The notes beneath the pieces were generated by a model. That model worked only from the letters and a program-made list of their open reading frames with translations. It ran no database searches and had not been told where the DNA came from. A program made the position numbers and the translations under genes. From Theobroma cacao (Eukaryota; Streptophyta; Magnoliopsida; Malvales; Malvaceae), in the NCBI RefSeq assembly GCF_000208745.1, contig NC_030851.1, positions 13,854,860 to 13,918,859 of the forward strand: a DNA stretch of 64,000 nt, read 5' to 3'. This document shows positions 31,972-44,849 of the stretch, piece after piece (within the stretch, counting starts at the first letter, position 1; each line of letters opens with the position of its first letter).

Positions 31972-34918
31972 TGTAACACCCTTGACTTTTAATAAGCATC
32001 TAAGCATATTAGTCACTCGGCAAGCCTAAACAGCCTCATGTGTATGATATCGATATAAGAAAATGTATATGAATGTGGATTTAATATTCCTTTGTTTGAT
32101 GCATAATTACATGAAATTGTAAGTAAGTAAATTGTATTTGGTTAAGGGTGATATAAGGTTATAACTATGCATGTAGTTATGAGTGTGGTGAAGTATGTTG
32201 CTAGTTATTAGAGCATAAGATGGAAAAAAGCAAATGTATGCACACTGTTGATGGTACAATAGCTATATAATCTTGTTATTTAAATTTAAGTTGTATGCTT
32301 AAATCATATCTTGCATAATGGACATGGTTAAAAAGTGAACATGTGCTATGTGAATTGATTGATGAATTAAGTGTCTAAAAGTTTAATAAAGAATGAGTTA
32401 TGCCTTGAAATATTGTGATGTGTTTAAGATTGATATGAGATTACATCCATGCACATAGCTATGAATTTGAATATTTATGAATATGCATGACAAGATGTGG
32501 ATATATCGATGAGAATAGGTTTTAATTATATATTGAGGGGTATGTTAACAGGGCAACATGTCATGTGGTTTTCATTGCATTATTGAAAATAATTATGAGA
32601 TTTATGTTTTAGTGGAATAAGTAAGAGGTTTCCTATGTAGTGTATATACATTTGAGGTTGAGGTTGGAATAGATTTCCTGAGATATGTATATAAGCACAT
32701 ATAGTAAAGGAAATGAAGGATAAATGAATTAAGTATGATATATTGAATATACTGAATGCTATATTGAATTGAATCAGGTTGATGAGATTGGAATAAGTAT
32801 GATAATGGAGATGTTTAAGGTTGAACCTTGTGGGAAAAAGGAATTAAGAGAAAAAGAAAGAAAATGTATGGAAAAGGTTTAAATTGGAAAGAAAAAAAAT
32901 ATCGGAGGACTAAATTGAAAAAAAAATATTAGAGGACTAAATGGAAAAGAAAAATAAATTATTTAGACTAAATTGAAAAGAAAAATAAGGAATGAGGTGT
33001 AAAATGTGAATAGAGTAAAAGGTAAGGACTAATGGGCAATTAGTCCATTTTGTCCACCCGAGTGGGGGGCTGTTATCAAGTCACCTTGGTTTGTTTGCCC
33101 ATTATTCAATGGTTTGAAAAGATTTCAAGTTTTTTTCTTGGTTAAAGTTTCCAAGCTTTCTCTTTGAATTTTCAAGCACTCCTACTAGTAAATTGGAGTT
33201 GGAAAAGTGGAAATTAAGGTAAGAATAAGCTTGCTTCGTGATTGAACTTCAATTTGATCGATTATAATTCTTAGTTTGGTTATGTTCTAGCCACTGTTCA
33301 CTTTCCTCATATTTTAAGATTTTGGAGATTTTGATAGCTTTAATCTAGCCATTAAGGTAAGGATTTTATGTTTAATTGATCAAGATACTTGAGGTTGTTA
33401 TTTGAAGCATGGTAAAGGAGTTAAATTCTTAGTTGGTATGCTAGAAATTTATACATGAATGTCTATGAATGCTAGGAAGCCTAAGGAACTTTAAATTGGA
33501 GTTTTTGTGGGTTTTCAAATCAAATATCATGTTGAATTCGATTGAGTAACATTTGCTATGGGCTGTTGAGTTCGAAATAGGCTTGATTCAAGGAGAGTTT
33601 TACTTGAGTAACCTCAATTTGAAGTAAACTAGTGACAAAAATGTTTTAGAGAATGTTAGGCAAAAACTTAGTTAGAAAGAATGATAAAGAATTAAGTACA
33701 TTACTGATGTTTATGCATTGGCTCAATGATAGACTATCTTTGGAGCACCAAGTCTTGTAAAAAAAAAAAAAGATTCAATCAGTTGTACTAATAACGTTGC
33801 AGTATAGGTAAATTGCAAGGTGAGCGGATATTGCATCCAAACGGTTTTGGAAATGCATGAAATGAGGTTCAAGTCTACTACAATGTAAAGGTTTTTTATA
33901 GAAAATAATTGCATGGGGACAAGTTGATTTCTTTATGATGTTGTATGAGCCCTATGATAGGGTGAGAGTGTTACATATATTCATGTGTATGTTTTGAGCT
34001 ATAAATGACTTGGGATTGAATTCTGTGTCATGTATACATTAGTTTGATGTGAATGATATGTAATGTGATTTTTACGTTTAATGATGCATAGTTTAGCCTC
34101 GGTGGGGCAAAAAAATACCACTAGAATACAAGGGGTCAAAGTACCCGAATAAAGTAAGGGTCAGAGTACCTTAAATGCGCATTTACCCTCGGTGGGGCAG
34201 ATAATACCACTAGACAAAGTTATGTATGTTTTCCATTATGAAATTGCAATTGGTGTATGTAATGTTTATGTATGTTTTGATGGGTAAGACTTAATTGCAT
34301 CATGGTTTTACATAGGAAATATGTGCATGTTTCGTACTGAATGTACATTGATTTGAAATCAATTCCTTGTTATTGCTTGTTCCCCCCTTCTATATCCCTC
34401 ACTAAGTAATTGTGCTCACTAATTCAACTTCATGTTTTTAGATCCAAAGCCACATGAGACATAGACATGCGAAGGATTTGAGAATCTATTTTGGTAGGTT
34501 CAATGACCATGGCGTTCGATAGTATCCTTCACAACTAAGTCACTCCACTGGTAGTTTATAGTCAATGGATGGTTTTGGCTAGATGCTCGTCATTTGACCT
34601 TGTTTATATGTACATGTATACTCGGATTATGAGTTAATGTAAATGCCTAGTGTACGGCAAGGTAGCCATGGGTTGGCAAACCTAGAAACTATTTATGCAA
34701 TGCCAATTCTAAGTAATGGCAAATGTTTTTGACACAAAACCATGCTTATTGTATATAAGTGAAATGATATGCTATAAAATATGACTTATGTAATGTTATG
34801 CGTGTATGTAAGGTTTCAAATGATAAGTTAAGAGATGATAGTAATGTATAAGGCTTACGTGGGCTTGATGGATTACCTTCATTGGGTTCTCATGTCGGTC
34901 ACGGCTTAAATCGTGACA
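31972..34918 (+). mobile_element. Solo LTR, family C (2947 bp)
   Basis: It starts TGTAACACCCTTGAC and ends AAATCGTGACA. It is flanked by TGGTT on both sides (31967-31971 and 34919-34923). Inside are a short AGGACTAAATTGAAAA-type repeat (32900-32990) and two CTCGGTGGGGCA repeats (34096 and 34189). No coding sequence. The left flank is LINE and the right flank is LTR-B sequence, which is unexpected for a simple insertion. Confidence 0.85.
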
Positions 34919-36015
34919 TGGTTTTGTGGCATGTGAAAATCTCTTAATTGTCATCTGCCTTGAATCTCGCTACAGCGAGAATGCATTCTCATTGCAGTGA
35001 GAAGCTCTCGGGTGGTGGGGACACAAACCAGCCCTGTTTCTCATTGCAGCGAAAAAGAATTCTCACTGCAACGAGGAATTTCGCTACAGCGAGAAACTCG
35101 TGGGTAGACCCAAAATTCTGATATAGTGCTTCCACTTTTACAATGATTTTGACCACCTTCCAGTTAGAACTAGGAAAATTGGTAAACATCAAAGTTGTAT
35201 CCCAACCTCTTATCTTTCTAATGGTCCAAAAATCATGTCAATTGAACTTCTGTAGTGGGAGATATACTTGAAAAACCAAAACATATGCAAACCTAGAATG
35301 TTTCTCACTACAGCGAGAAACTGGCTATCATGCTTGCTACCTTGCTTGATTTTGACATATTTTTCACCCATTTAACTTCATGGATTGATCATGGGTTTTT
35401 GCAACTTTATGAGGTTATTAATCAAAGTTTGAAATGAGGGGTTTTTAGTAAGAAATTAAATCAATTGCATTATTTTTGAAACAAATGCATCATGATTTCC
35501 AAGTTCTTCTTATCGATTGCTTGTTCCCTTTTTATGTTCACTCACTGAGTTTTATACTCACGTTTTTAAACTTCATGTTTTCAGATTTAGAGCCAGTTGG
35601 GACCTAGATTGAGTTGTCCATGTGTCCTCACCTTCTTGGTAGGTACTATGGCATCTTAGTAGTTGTACCTTCACCCACAGTCACTCCACTAACGGTCAAG
35701 GGTCTGTTACCTGTGAATACACATATGTAATGAAATCTGCTAGTATCCATGTTATAAGTCAAATAGGTGTATTTGATTACTGATGCCATTATGAGTTGGC
35801 AAACGGGTGACATTATTTTGACATAATAAAATGGTGAGTATTGGGTCACCATAAAATGTTACTAAAATATTTTTAGTTGAGAATTACAATATGTGGTTTT
35901 AGAAATGATGGTTGGGAATGATGATCGGGATTGTATAAAAAGGCTTGCTTGGGCTTAGTGGGCTATGCCCATTGGGCCCATGCACCGGTCATGGCCTGAG
36001 ATTTGGGCTGTGACA
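34919..36015 (+). mobile_element. 5' LTR (family B), left-truncated, of a Tekay-like element
   Basis: It aligns with 42080-43082 of the 3' LTR: TTTTGTGGCATGTGAAAATC, the palindrome cluster, TTCACTCACTGAG and the GGCTTGCTTGGGC tail, ending GGGCTGTGACA. A primer binding site follows. The first ~1.45 kb of the LTR is missing to the left of 34919. Confidence 0.85.
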
Positions 36016-36019
36016 AAGG

Positions 36020-36031
36020 TGGTATCGGAGC
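36020..36031 (+). promoter_or_regulatory. Primer binding site of the Tekay-like element
   Basis: TGGTATCGGAGC, four bases after the 5' LTR end. Initiator-Met type, one mismatch from TGGTATCAGAGC. Confidence 0.85.
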
Positions 36032-39000
36032 TCTAGGTTTAGTTGAATCCTAGGGATTCTTGTGTCAGTCAGTGGAGTTGTCGGAGTTAATGTAAAGTCT
36101 TGTTTATAGGTTGTGAATGTAGCACAAGTCATAGACAATAGGCTATATGAACTCCTATTCCTAGTAACCTACCCTCTTGCTAAAATTATGAAAGGTCACA
36201 AGTGATGTCACTGTCTGGGCTTGAGATGCCACCTGAGATACGAGCTGTTGTTGGAAAGATTTTAAGCAAATGCTCCTAATGAAAGGTTAATGTAATAACA
36301 AATCCCTTCAATTAAAGATGGAGGAAATTGGAGCTGGACTAATAGGTCTGTAATGACTTATTCATTCAGTGGAGTTATAATTTAAGCCCATAATTGTCAA
36401 TGGGAAGAAATTGGATGACATTGGATCACTATTGGGTCAATATAGAGGAACACGTACGATAATGGTAATAAGGGGCACACTTTAACTGAAAGGCATAGTG
36501 ATGGTTGTAATTTACTTGGAGTTTATAGATCTAAGTATTAAGGAAGGTGTAAACTGATGTTTATGTGCCGAAGGTAAGTGCACTATGTTAAATGAGCTTG
36601 TTATGCCCTTATAGAAATTGTGTGTGCTTTTGAAATATTTTGCAAGCGTATAAGTGTCAACTATGTGCATAGCAGCTTAGATGGAGCTGGTTTTGACTTC
36701 AATTAAGTAATTGCAAGATCCCAAGGTTCGATTTGAACTATTATGGTTTATAGTTATAAGTACATGAATTAGCTTAAGGGTGAAATTCAGTGACTATTAT
36801 AATTGATCTGTGGTCAGCAAGTGAGAGGTTGGTAAACAAATTTTCTCAAGGAGAAGCATGAACTTTGTTATGTTGTACGTGAGGTCAAAGGATTAAAGGA
36901 CTAGTTGTGGATTTGTTAGCTTGAAGTTAAATGACTGAGAGATGTTGAATCTAGTCTAAATGCCATATGGAGTTCTATATTTGAGTTTGATATACGAATT
37001 GCTTTAACGATTAATTTAAAAGTTTGTTAGGTTCAATATGCAATCTATGACAAAAAAGATCAGTTCTGAGGGTGATCTTCTCAGAGGTAAAGGATTCGAG
37101 AAATATCGATTCATGGATAAGTTCTAAGAGAGAGTTTCTACATCCTAAGTTTAAGAAATTTTATTTTTATAGCCACAAAGGCGAGATGCAACAATTAAGT
37201 AAATTATTCATGTTATAAATGTAATTGGTTAAGAATTGATGAGTAAAGTTAAGATCTTAACATTAAGTGGTGTGCAACTTGATATTTATCTATTTAAGAG
37301 TTATTTGGAAACAATTGCCTAACCAAGTTTGCATTAAAATGTTATGGTAAAGGTATGCGATTGTTTATAGTGAAATATGCCCAAAGGATGATTTGGGCAT
37401 GCCACAAAAGGTGAAATGTGGAATAGATATGTCGAAATTGAGGAAAGTAAGAAAGGGTTCTTACACATGGTAATAGATGTTGACATTTAAATGGATGTAT
37501 ATATGTGTATGTGGAGTTACTCATGTCATCGGTGGGAAAAAAAATTTTGTACTTAGCGATTTGAGATTTGAACATAATATGCATGATGGGTTGCATAGGT
37601 GGTATTACAAGATACTAAATTGACATAATATACGCTATTGGAAATAATTATGAAAATGGGAGAAGAATAAATTCTAGAATTTTGAAGTAATGATGTGAGC
37701 ATAAGTAGAATGATCAAGATAGACAAAATTCATGATGATACTAAGTTGAAGTGGTTAAACTATTTAAGTTATAAAATAAGAAAGACAACTAGTTGCGAAT
37801 GCTAAGGAATTGTGGAACACTAGAAGTAGTGAATAATTATGTGCGTGGTGTTATACATATATGGTAAAGTTATTACACAATATGGAAAGATTGTCCTAAG
37901 ATGGGATTTATTGATTGATGACAAGTGTTAAGGGATGAGATGAATTTGAAAATATTGGCTTAGCCTACTATATGTGATAAGCCTACAAGAATATAAATGG
38001 CTATGGAATTGTGACGTAAGCTTGGACGAAAACCAAACGGTCAAGGATGATCAATGTAGTAACCTTAAATGTAGATGAATAGCATTGATTAAGTGAACTT
38101 TAGCAGCCACCGCGCCGCAGTGCTAGGAGCACCTCATGTCTAGGACGCATGAATAAGATGTAAAAGGCATGAAGTTGAATTTACAAGCTGAATTATGGTC
38201 CTTGGACTTGAAGTTAAGCTTCGTTAATTGGAGTTTTAAGGTTTTGGAAAAGTATTTATATGAATGAATTGGAAAGTTTCTTTATCACCTTATATATTGA
38301 CATGTAGGTAAATGAGACAAGAGATTAAGCCTTGTTAAAGGCTAAGGAAAGAGTGAATGAAAAGTAACATAAATAATGGGAGGAATTTGGATGTTGCTAT
38401 GATGAACATAAGAAGCTTAAGAATAATCAATGCAAATATACTAAGATAGTTGTGTGGTCCAAATTAAGGACAAGGACGCCTTGGGAGATTTGAAAATAAT
38501 GTCCGTTGGAACCGATGAGGTGAAATGTCATGGAGCATACATTGGATTGTTGAAGTTATGAGTGGTTTTGAAGGTAAGCTTTTGATTGTTTAAGTCCTTA
38601 ACTGAATTCCACCAAATGAAGTGTTTAAGTGTTTCGGAAGTGTATTGAAAAGCATAAAAGAATATATTAGTAAACTTTCCATAAAAGATCGAATTGGCAT
38701 GGACATGAGAGGCTCGTAAGCAACCAAGCAATGTATAAGTAAATGTGCAAGGGAGTTATAATCAATAGATAAGGGTAGAACTTTAATGATGGAACAGTGT
38801 TCACTACTTTAGATATTGAACCATAAGTTATGGGCTTGTATCCACTTTGTGAATACTTTGGTGAAATAATTCGAAAGAGTTCTCACAATGTGAACACATT
38901 AAAGCTCAAGGAGCTAATAGTTATATAGCGACGTTTGTGCTCGTGATTGATATGTCACATAATACAAAGGTACGTTGCAAGTCTAAGAATGTTTGGAAAT

Positions 39001-40404
39001 GTTAGTTTGAGACAATGATTGTCTTGCCATTATGTAAACCCGATAATGCTCCAGTCTTGATACACTTGTGGAGGCAGAGTATACAATGGTAAAAAGTGTT
39101 TCCCTCACATGTTTTATTTCATTTTAAGTAATTATCATAGTAGAGTGCTTGATAAGGGTAAGCAATGATTGAACTATGCTTTAAATGCTTTGTGAATAAT
39201 GGCGATATGCTCTAGTTAATTGATATTACCCTTGGTGAAGAAATAGCAATACACAACGGGATTCGTAGAGATCTACTTGGGAAAGAAATGATGATCTGAT
39301 ATTTCAAGTAAGCATGTACGAGTAAAGATTTTGGTAATAAGCCATGATTTAGAGTCAAGATACAAGAATATGAATTTGGAACAAGAAATATCGAGATGAC
39401 GTAAGAATATAACATATATGTTGGAAGTATGAAAGATAATTAAGAAGTGAAGATGACTTTTAAGAATTGTGGTATTGTATAAATGCAATGATCAAGTATA
39501 GATAAATTTTGGAAAGATCAACAAAATAGTAAAGCATACACATATATTGGATGGTAATTTGATGAAAATGATAATTGTTGATTGTGACATGTTTATGACA
39601 ATGTGATGCAAGGATGCATGGTATGATAGAGCTTATACATAGGATTGAAAATGATAAGAAAAGAGTATAAGCATGTAAATTATATGAACTTATGCATATG
39701 CACAATCAAAATCTGTGTGGATTACATAAGAACCAATTTATGGTAGGATGTGGAGTAAATGGTGATTTAAACATTCGAAGGGGCAATTTGGAGTTGATTA
39801 TACCTTAATATTCATAGATTATACTTGACCTATGGGAATGAAATGGAGAAGTAAAAAGGGAAACATGAGCTATGAGAATATGATGATGAACCTAGGTTAT
39901 GGATTGGAATGAATAGAGGAAATTTACTTCAAAGTAATTGACAAGGGTTCCAACATATAGTGATGGATGATGATTCTTAAATGTGTATATACATACATAT
40001 ATATCTATATAAATGGAGATGATTATGTGATTAATTAAAGTGAACAATTATTTATAGTGATTTGAGTCTTGAATTTGACATGTTTAATGAGTTGTATAGA
40101 TGACACGATGATGAGAGTTACCATTAGAAATGAAGCTATGTGAATAAAGGAGAATTCAGGAGCAAAAGCTAAAGAAAGGATATTAAGGAATTTGAATCTA
40201 CATCGTGGTTGAGCCATACAAATGAGTTAATATGATTAAGATGTAAGGATTAATAAAGTGTAATATCATAGTTAAGTTAAACTTTCATGAGGCACTAGTG
40301 CCACAGATGGAGAATAAACGATATAGTACCTTAATGCGAGTAATTGGAGGAACTGATTCAGAAGATGAAACTTAACATTGTTAATAATGATTCAACATAG
40401 AGGA

Positions 40405-40561
40405 GCAACCAGTTGCTATTCTTGATAGACAAGTCAAAAGCTCCGCTCAAAGGATGTAGCCTTAGTGAAAGCAATATGGCAAAAATCGTACCAGTGAAAA
40501 GGCAACATGGGAAGCCGATGAGGAGATGCGAACGAAGTATCCGCACCTCTTTAACACTTAG
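40405..40561 (+). pseudogene. C-terminal tail of chromovirus pol (chromodomain end)
   Basis: The plus strand shows PVAILDRQVK, then in shifting frames LVKAIWQ and EKATWEADEEMRTKYPHLF, ending in a stop at 40559-40561. This matches the end of Tekay/Del-type pol just before the PPT. Stops and a frameshift break it. It is followed by GGGGACCGAATTTCTTTTAG and the PPT, the usual 3' arrangement of this lineage. Confidence 0.75.
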
Positions 40562-40609
40562 AGGTACGCTACCTCATACTAGATCTAAATTCGGGGACCG
40601 AATTTCTTT

Positions 40610-40622
40610 TAGTGGGGGAGAA
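40610..40622 (+). promoter_or_regulatory. Polypurine tract of the Tekay-like element
   Basis: AGTGGGGGAGAA directly before the LTR start TGTGAGACC. Confidence 0.85.
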
Positions 40623-43082
40623 TGTGAGACCTTGACCTTCACAGACATGTAGCAGAGGTAGACCCTATGATGTGGAGTAGGGGTAGTTTGGTCATTTTCT
40701 TGGTGAGCTCCTAAAAGTGGGTTTTCTAATATTATTAAGGCCTAATTAGGCCTAAGACATAAATGAATGATGGTAAAATGAATGAAGAAGATAGAAATAT
40801 CGAGAATTTTCATGATAGAGGTAAAACGGTCATTTTACATCTCGAGTTAAAATTTTTAAGTTTTCATGAACCCGAGTATTTCTAGACTCTTATGGACCTT
40901 GTCTCAATGTCAAAGAAGTAAAAAGATTGTATAAAGGCAATAGAAAGACAAATGACCTTGTTAAGGGCATTTTGGTAATAACGTGAGAAAATGGATAAAC
41001 ATAAGGCATAAATATCAAAGTTTCTAGCAAGTTCTTCAAATTTCCAGCAACTTCTTCTTCTTCTTCTTCTTCCTTTCTCCCGTTTTCTTACCTTCCATGG
41101 AAGCCTCCCTTAAAGCTTCCATAACTTTCTATCTCTAGCTTTAATTTTCATGCTTTTGAGCACTTTTTCATAGAATCTTTTGTGCTCTTTCACTCTCCCA
41201 CCTTAAAACCCTCAAAAGTCTTTGTTCAGTCCTCAAAAGTCTTTGTTCAGCACTTTCTCTCACTAGTTAGAAGTTTAAGAGAGAGAAAGAGAGACTTGCC
41301 ATAGTAGCTTGAAAACTCTTGAAAAGGAGTTCAACTATAAGTCCACTAAGGTGAGAGATGAGTTAGGGTTGATTTTAAGTGGTTAGAGATGGCTAATAAT
41401 TAGAATTATGGGTTGTTATATTTTTTATGGTTATATTGTGTGTGATAGGTTCCAACGAGGCCTCACATGTCCATTTGAAGCAATAATCGAAGTTAGAGTC
41501 AATTAAAGATTCAACAAATATTGGTGAGTGAACTTGCATCAAAGTGTTTTTGGGAATTACATATGTGTTGGGATGAAGCATTTAAATGATTTTACTTGGT
41601 TTTCATTAAATTATGCATGGGAACAAGCCCTTGATAAAATATTTTGATGTTGTGAAAATGGATAGTGTAATGAATCCATATGTTTCTGTATAATGTTGAT
41701 ATATATATATACTATGTCATAAATGGTACCATTGTGTGACAAATGCAACCGTGCATGTGTGGGGTGAGTGTGCACCTGCCGGTGATAATAGTGGTGAGGG
41801 AGATGGATGGTGATATTGCCCATGTGCACGATGTGGGGGGATGTACACGATGGCATTAACTATGCACGATGTGCGGGGATGCACACGATGACTCCGACTA
41901 TGTGAACAATGTGGGGGGATGCGCATGAGCTAGGTGAAATGGTGTGGTGTACGTGTTTATATATGTTTATATATGTATATGTGATAAAAAGTTTATGATT
42001 TTAATATGTGATTGAAATGAATAATGAGAAACTTGATTATTGTCAATGTGTTCACTTTGATGTGCAATATGGTAGGAATGGATTTTGTGGCATGTGAAAA
42101 TCCCTTAATTGTCATCTACCCTGAATCTCGCTGCAGTGAGAATGCATTCTCGCTGCAGCAAGAAACTCTTGGGTAGACCCAAAATTTTGATGCAGTTCTT
42201 CCACTTTGACAACGATTTTGACCACCTTTCAGTCAGAAATGGAAAAAGTGTAAACATCAAAATTGTAGCCCAGCCTCTTAGCTTTCTAATGGTCAAAAAT
42301 CATGTCAATTAGACTTCTGTAGTGGGAGATATGCTTGAAAAACCAAAATATATGCAAACAGAGAATATTTCTCGCTGCAGCGAGAAACTTGCTGTCAGGC
42401 TTGCTACCTTGCTTGATTTTGACATAGTTTTCACCCATTTAACTTCATGGATTGATCATGGTTTTTCGCAACTCTATGAGGTTATTAATCAAATTTTGAA
42501 ATGAGGGGTTTTTAGTAAGAAATTAAATCAATTGCATTGTTTTTGAAACAAGTGCATCATGATTTCCAAGTTCTCCTTATCGATTGCCTGTTCCCTTCTT
42601 ATGTTCACTCACTGAGTTTTATACTCACGTTTTTAAACTTCATGTTTTCAGATTTGGAGCCAGTTGGGACCTAGATTGAGTTGTCCACGTATGCTCACCT
42701 TCTTGGTAGGTACTATGGCATCTCAGTAGCTGTACCTTCACCCATGGTCACTCCGTTGATGGTCAAGGGTTTGTTACCTGTGAATACGCATATGTAATGA
42801 AATCTGCTAGTATCTATGTTATAAGTCAAATAGGTATATTTGATTACTGATGCCACTATGAGTTGGCAAACGGGTGACATTATTTTGACATAATAAAATG
42901 GTGAGTATTGGGTCACCATAAAATGTTACTGAAATATTTTTAGTTAAGAATTACAATATGTGGTTTTAGAAATGATGGTTGGGAATGATGATCAAAATTG
43001 CATAAAAAGGCTTGCTTGGGCTTAGTGGGCTATACCCGTTGGGCCCATGCGCTGGTCATGGCCCAAGATTTGGACTGTGACA
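40623..43082 (+). mobile_element. 3' LTR (family B) of the Tekay-like element (2460 bp)
   Basis: It starts TGTGAGACCTTGACC and ends TTGGACTGTGACA. It contains (CTT)n at ~41045-41073, the GATGTGGGGGGATGCAC minisatellite (41755-41930), palindromes at ~42125-42168 and 42371, and the conserved tail. It is the reference copy for family B in this window. Confidence 0.9.
41755..41930 (+). repeat. GATGTGGGGGGATG minisatellite in 3' LTR-B
   Basis: Four or five imperfect units with CACGATGTGGGGGGATGTACACG-type cores. Same array type as at 10780-10925. Confidence 0.75.
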
Positions 43083-43328
43083 AGTGGTCCCAAGATCCCT
43101 AGGAATATGGAGAGATAAATGAAGATAAGCTTACACAACTCTCTATAAAGCCACCATGTGAAACATGCAAAGGACACTGTGATACAGACCCAAAGGCACT
43201 CTCTCTACACATGTACATATGCAGGAAAAGAAAACAGTAAAAGAATATGGAACTCAACCTCATTTCAGTTCTTGACACAGACTATGACTAAAGAAAGCCA
43301 ATAACTTTCTTTTATTAAAGAAGTCTGT
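43083..43328. other. Unassigned flank
   Basis: No recognisable feature. AGTGG follows the LTR end, but no matching target duplication is available because the 5' end of the element is lost. Confidence 0.3.
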
Positions 43329-43620
43329 GTTAAATGTCTTTTATCTTTTTATGCCAACTATGAGTATCAGTTTTATCACCATGGTCAGTGTATTGTAAAA
43401 CGTGTGTCTTTATCTTTTAACTGTAGAAGGTTTGTTATTTCTTACAACTAAGAGTGTCAATTTTATCACTATGGTTAGTATATTGTTTTACGTGTGTCTT
43501 TATCTTTGAACTGTAAAAGGTTTGTTGTTTCTTATTCTTTTGCCTATAAAAAGGCAGAACTTCCTGTAATGAAGGGCAGAACACCCTTGAGTAATAAAAT
43601 CCAGTGTTTTCTCCAAACAT
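43329..43620 (+). mobile_element. Possible small LTR with TATA box and 90-bp tandem duplication
   Basis: A segment starting TGTTAAATGTC carries two ~90-bp tandem units (starts at 43355 and 43445; shared GTGTGTCTTTATCTTT and AAGGTTTGTT blocks). Next come GCCTATAAAAAGGCAG (TATA-like, ~43541) and AGTAATAAAATCC, which could act as a poly(A) signal. This U3-R layout is what a short Copia LTR looks like, but no PBS, PPT or partner was found. Confidence 0.35.
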
Positions 43621-44531
43621 GAATTTCTAAATCTCTTTTTCCCTTCTTAGGGATTATTATGAAAATATAAGCATAAGTCTCTCATGAGTTCAGATCCTTG
43701 AGTATGCTCTACACTTGCCATCTCTGATGGAACCTGTGCATCAAAAAGAGATTTGACCTCACATACGTATCAGAACTAGAATTGAAAGGGTTAAGCAAAA
43801 AAGATGAATTGTGCTAATTATTGAAAGATATCCTTGTAACTAAAAGGCCAGTGCCACCCTTGAAGATTAAGAAAGCCGTGTTTAGTAGCTAGAGCATACT
43901 TGTTATTTGGATTTTTTTTCTCTAATTCAATCTATTCTCTTCCTCTATCGATGAGGATTTCACAATTGAGGTTCTTTCTTTTCCAAGCATGAGAAAGAAT
44001 AATATAAAATTTTCTAGACATGAAAACATAAAAATCAACTGTCACCGTCACGATGAAGAACTCAAACTGACCCTTAAGATTCAAGAAGCTTTTTCTTCTT
44101 GCACACACGTCACAGATGTAGAACAAAGGAGCATGCTTGATTCATGTGTTTACTACTATAATAATAATAGTGATTAAAATTAAAGAAGAAGTGACCATAA
44201 GTGTCGCGTCATTGATTCTTTCACCATGATGCGCCATTCATGCATCTTATTTTACAAAATCAAGTTTTGACCAGTGTCGTGCCCCGTCGATTTTCCTTTT
44301 CCAATTTTGTTTTTTTCTCTATGGACTGGTCTTAAATACTCATGATTCGTCAAATTAAAAAAAGAAAAAAATTATCAGAACTAATGAAGCTAAATAGAGT
44401 TAAAGTAGCCATTTGTTTAGTATCCTTCGAACTAAGCAGATATTGTGGATATGCACTTGACAAATCCTACAAAGGCTTTGAATGAAAATGTGTTTAATTG
44501 TTTATAAAGTTGTTGGCTTAAACCTTTAAAA
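43621..44531. other. No recognisable gene
   Basis: Non-repetitive within this window, with overlapping short frames around 43930-44180 on both strands and no recognised domain. Could be host intergenic DNA. Confidence 0.35.
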
Positions 44532-44830
44532 AGTTCTTGTACTATGATTATTATTTTAAGTTAATTTTTTATTTTTTATTATATTCAAATGAGTTTTTAA
44601 ATGTAGATTTAGATTTAAACAAGTCTCTAACTTAAATGAAAATTTAATCATTATTAAACTTAATGTTTGTTGGTATTTTTTATCTATATGGTATATGATT
44701 TAACCAATTGACGTGATTACGTGATAGCTAATGTAGTCACATACATGATAATTAACATAACCATTTGAATGTAATAAAAGATAAGAGACTTAATTAAATA
44801 AATAATCATAAAATAAGTTATCTTGAGATT
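44532..44830. mobile_element. MITE-like inverted repeat
   Basis: The left arm (44532-44591, AGTTCTTGTACTATGATTATT...) and the reverse complement of the right arm (44763-44830) share a TATGATTATT, TTAAGTTAA, TTTTTATTA and ATTCAAATG order. The spacer is AT-rich and non-coding. Outer borders and target duplication could not be fixed. Confidence 0.5.
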
Positions 44831-44849
44831 TGTAGCAAATTTATTTTGA

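Larger units (their letters stand above)
36016..40622 (+). mobile_element. Interior of the Tekay-like element, almost no coding sequence
   Basis: 4.6 kb between PBS and PPT. I could not recognise gag, protease, RT, RNase H or integrase in any plus frame; open frames are all under 100 codons and most lie on the wrong strand. Only the extreme pol C-terminus survives (40405-40561). Either the interior is very heavily mutated, or it is a large non-autonomous derivative that kept only the ends. Confidence 0.7.
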
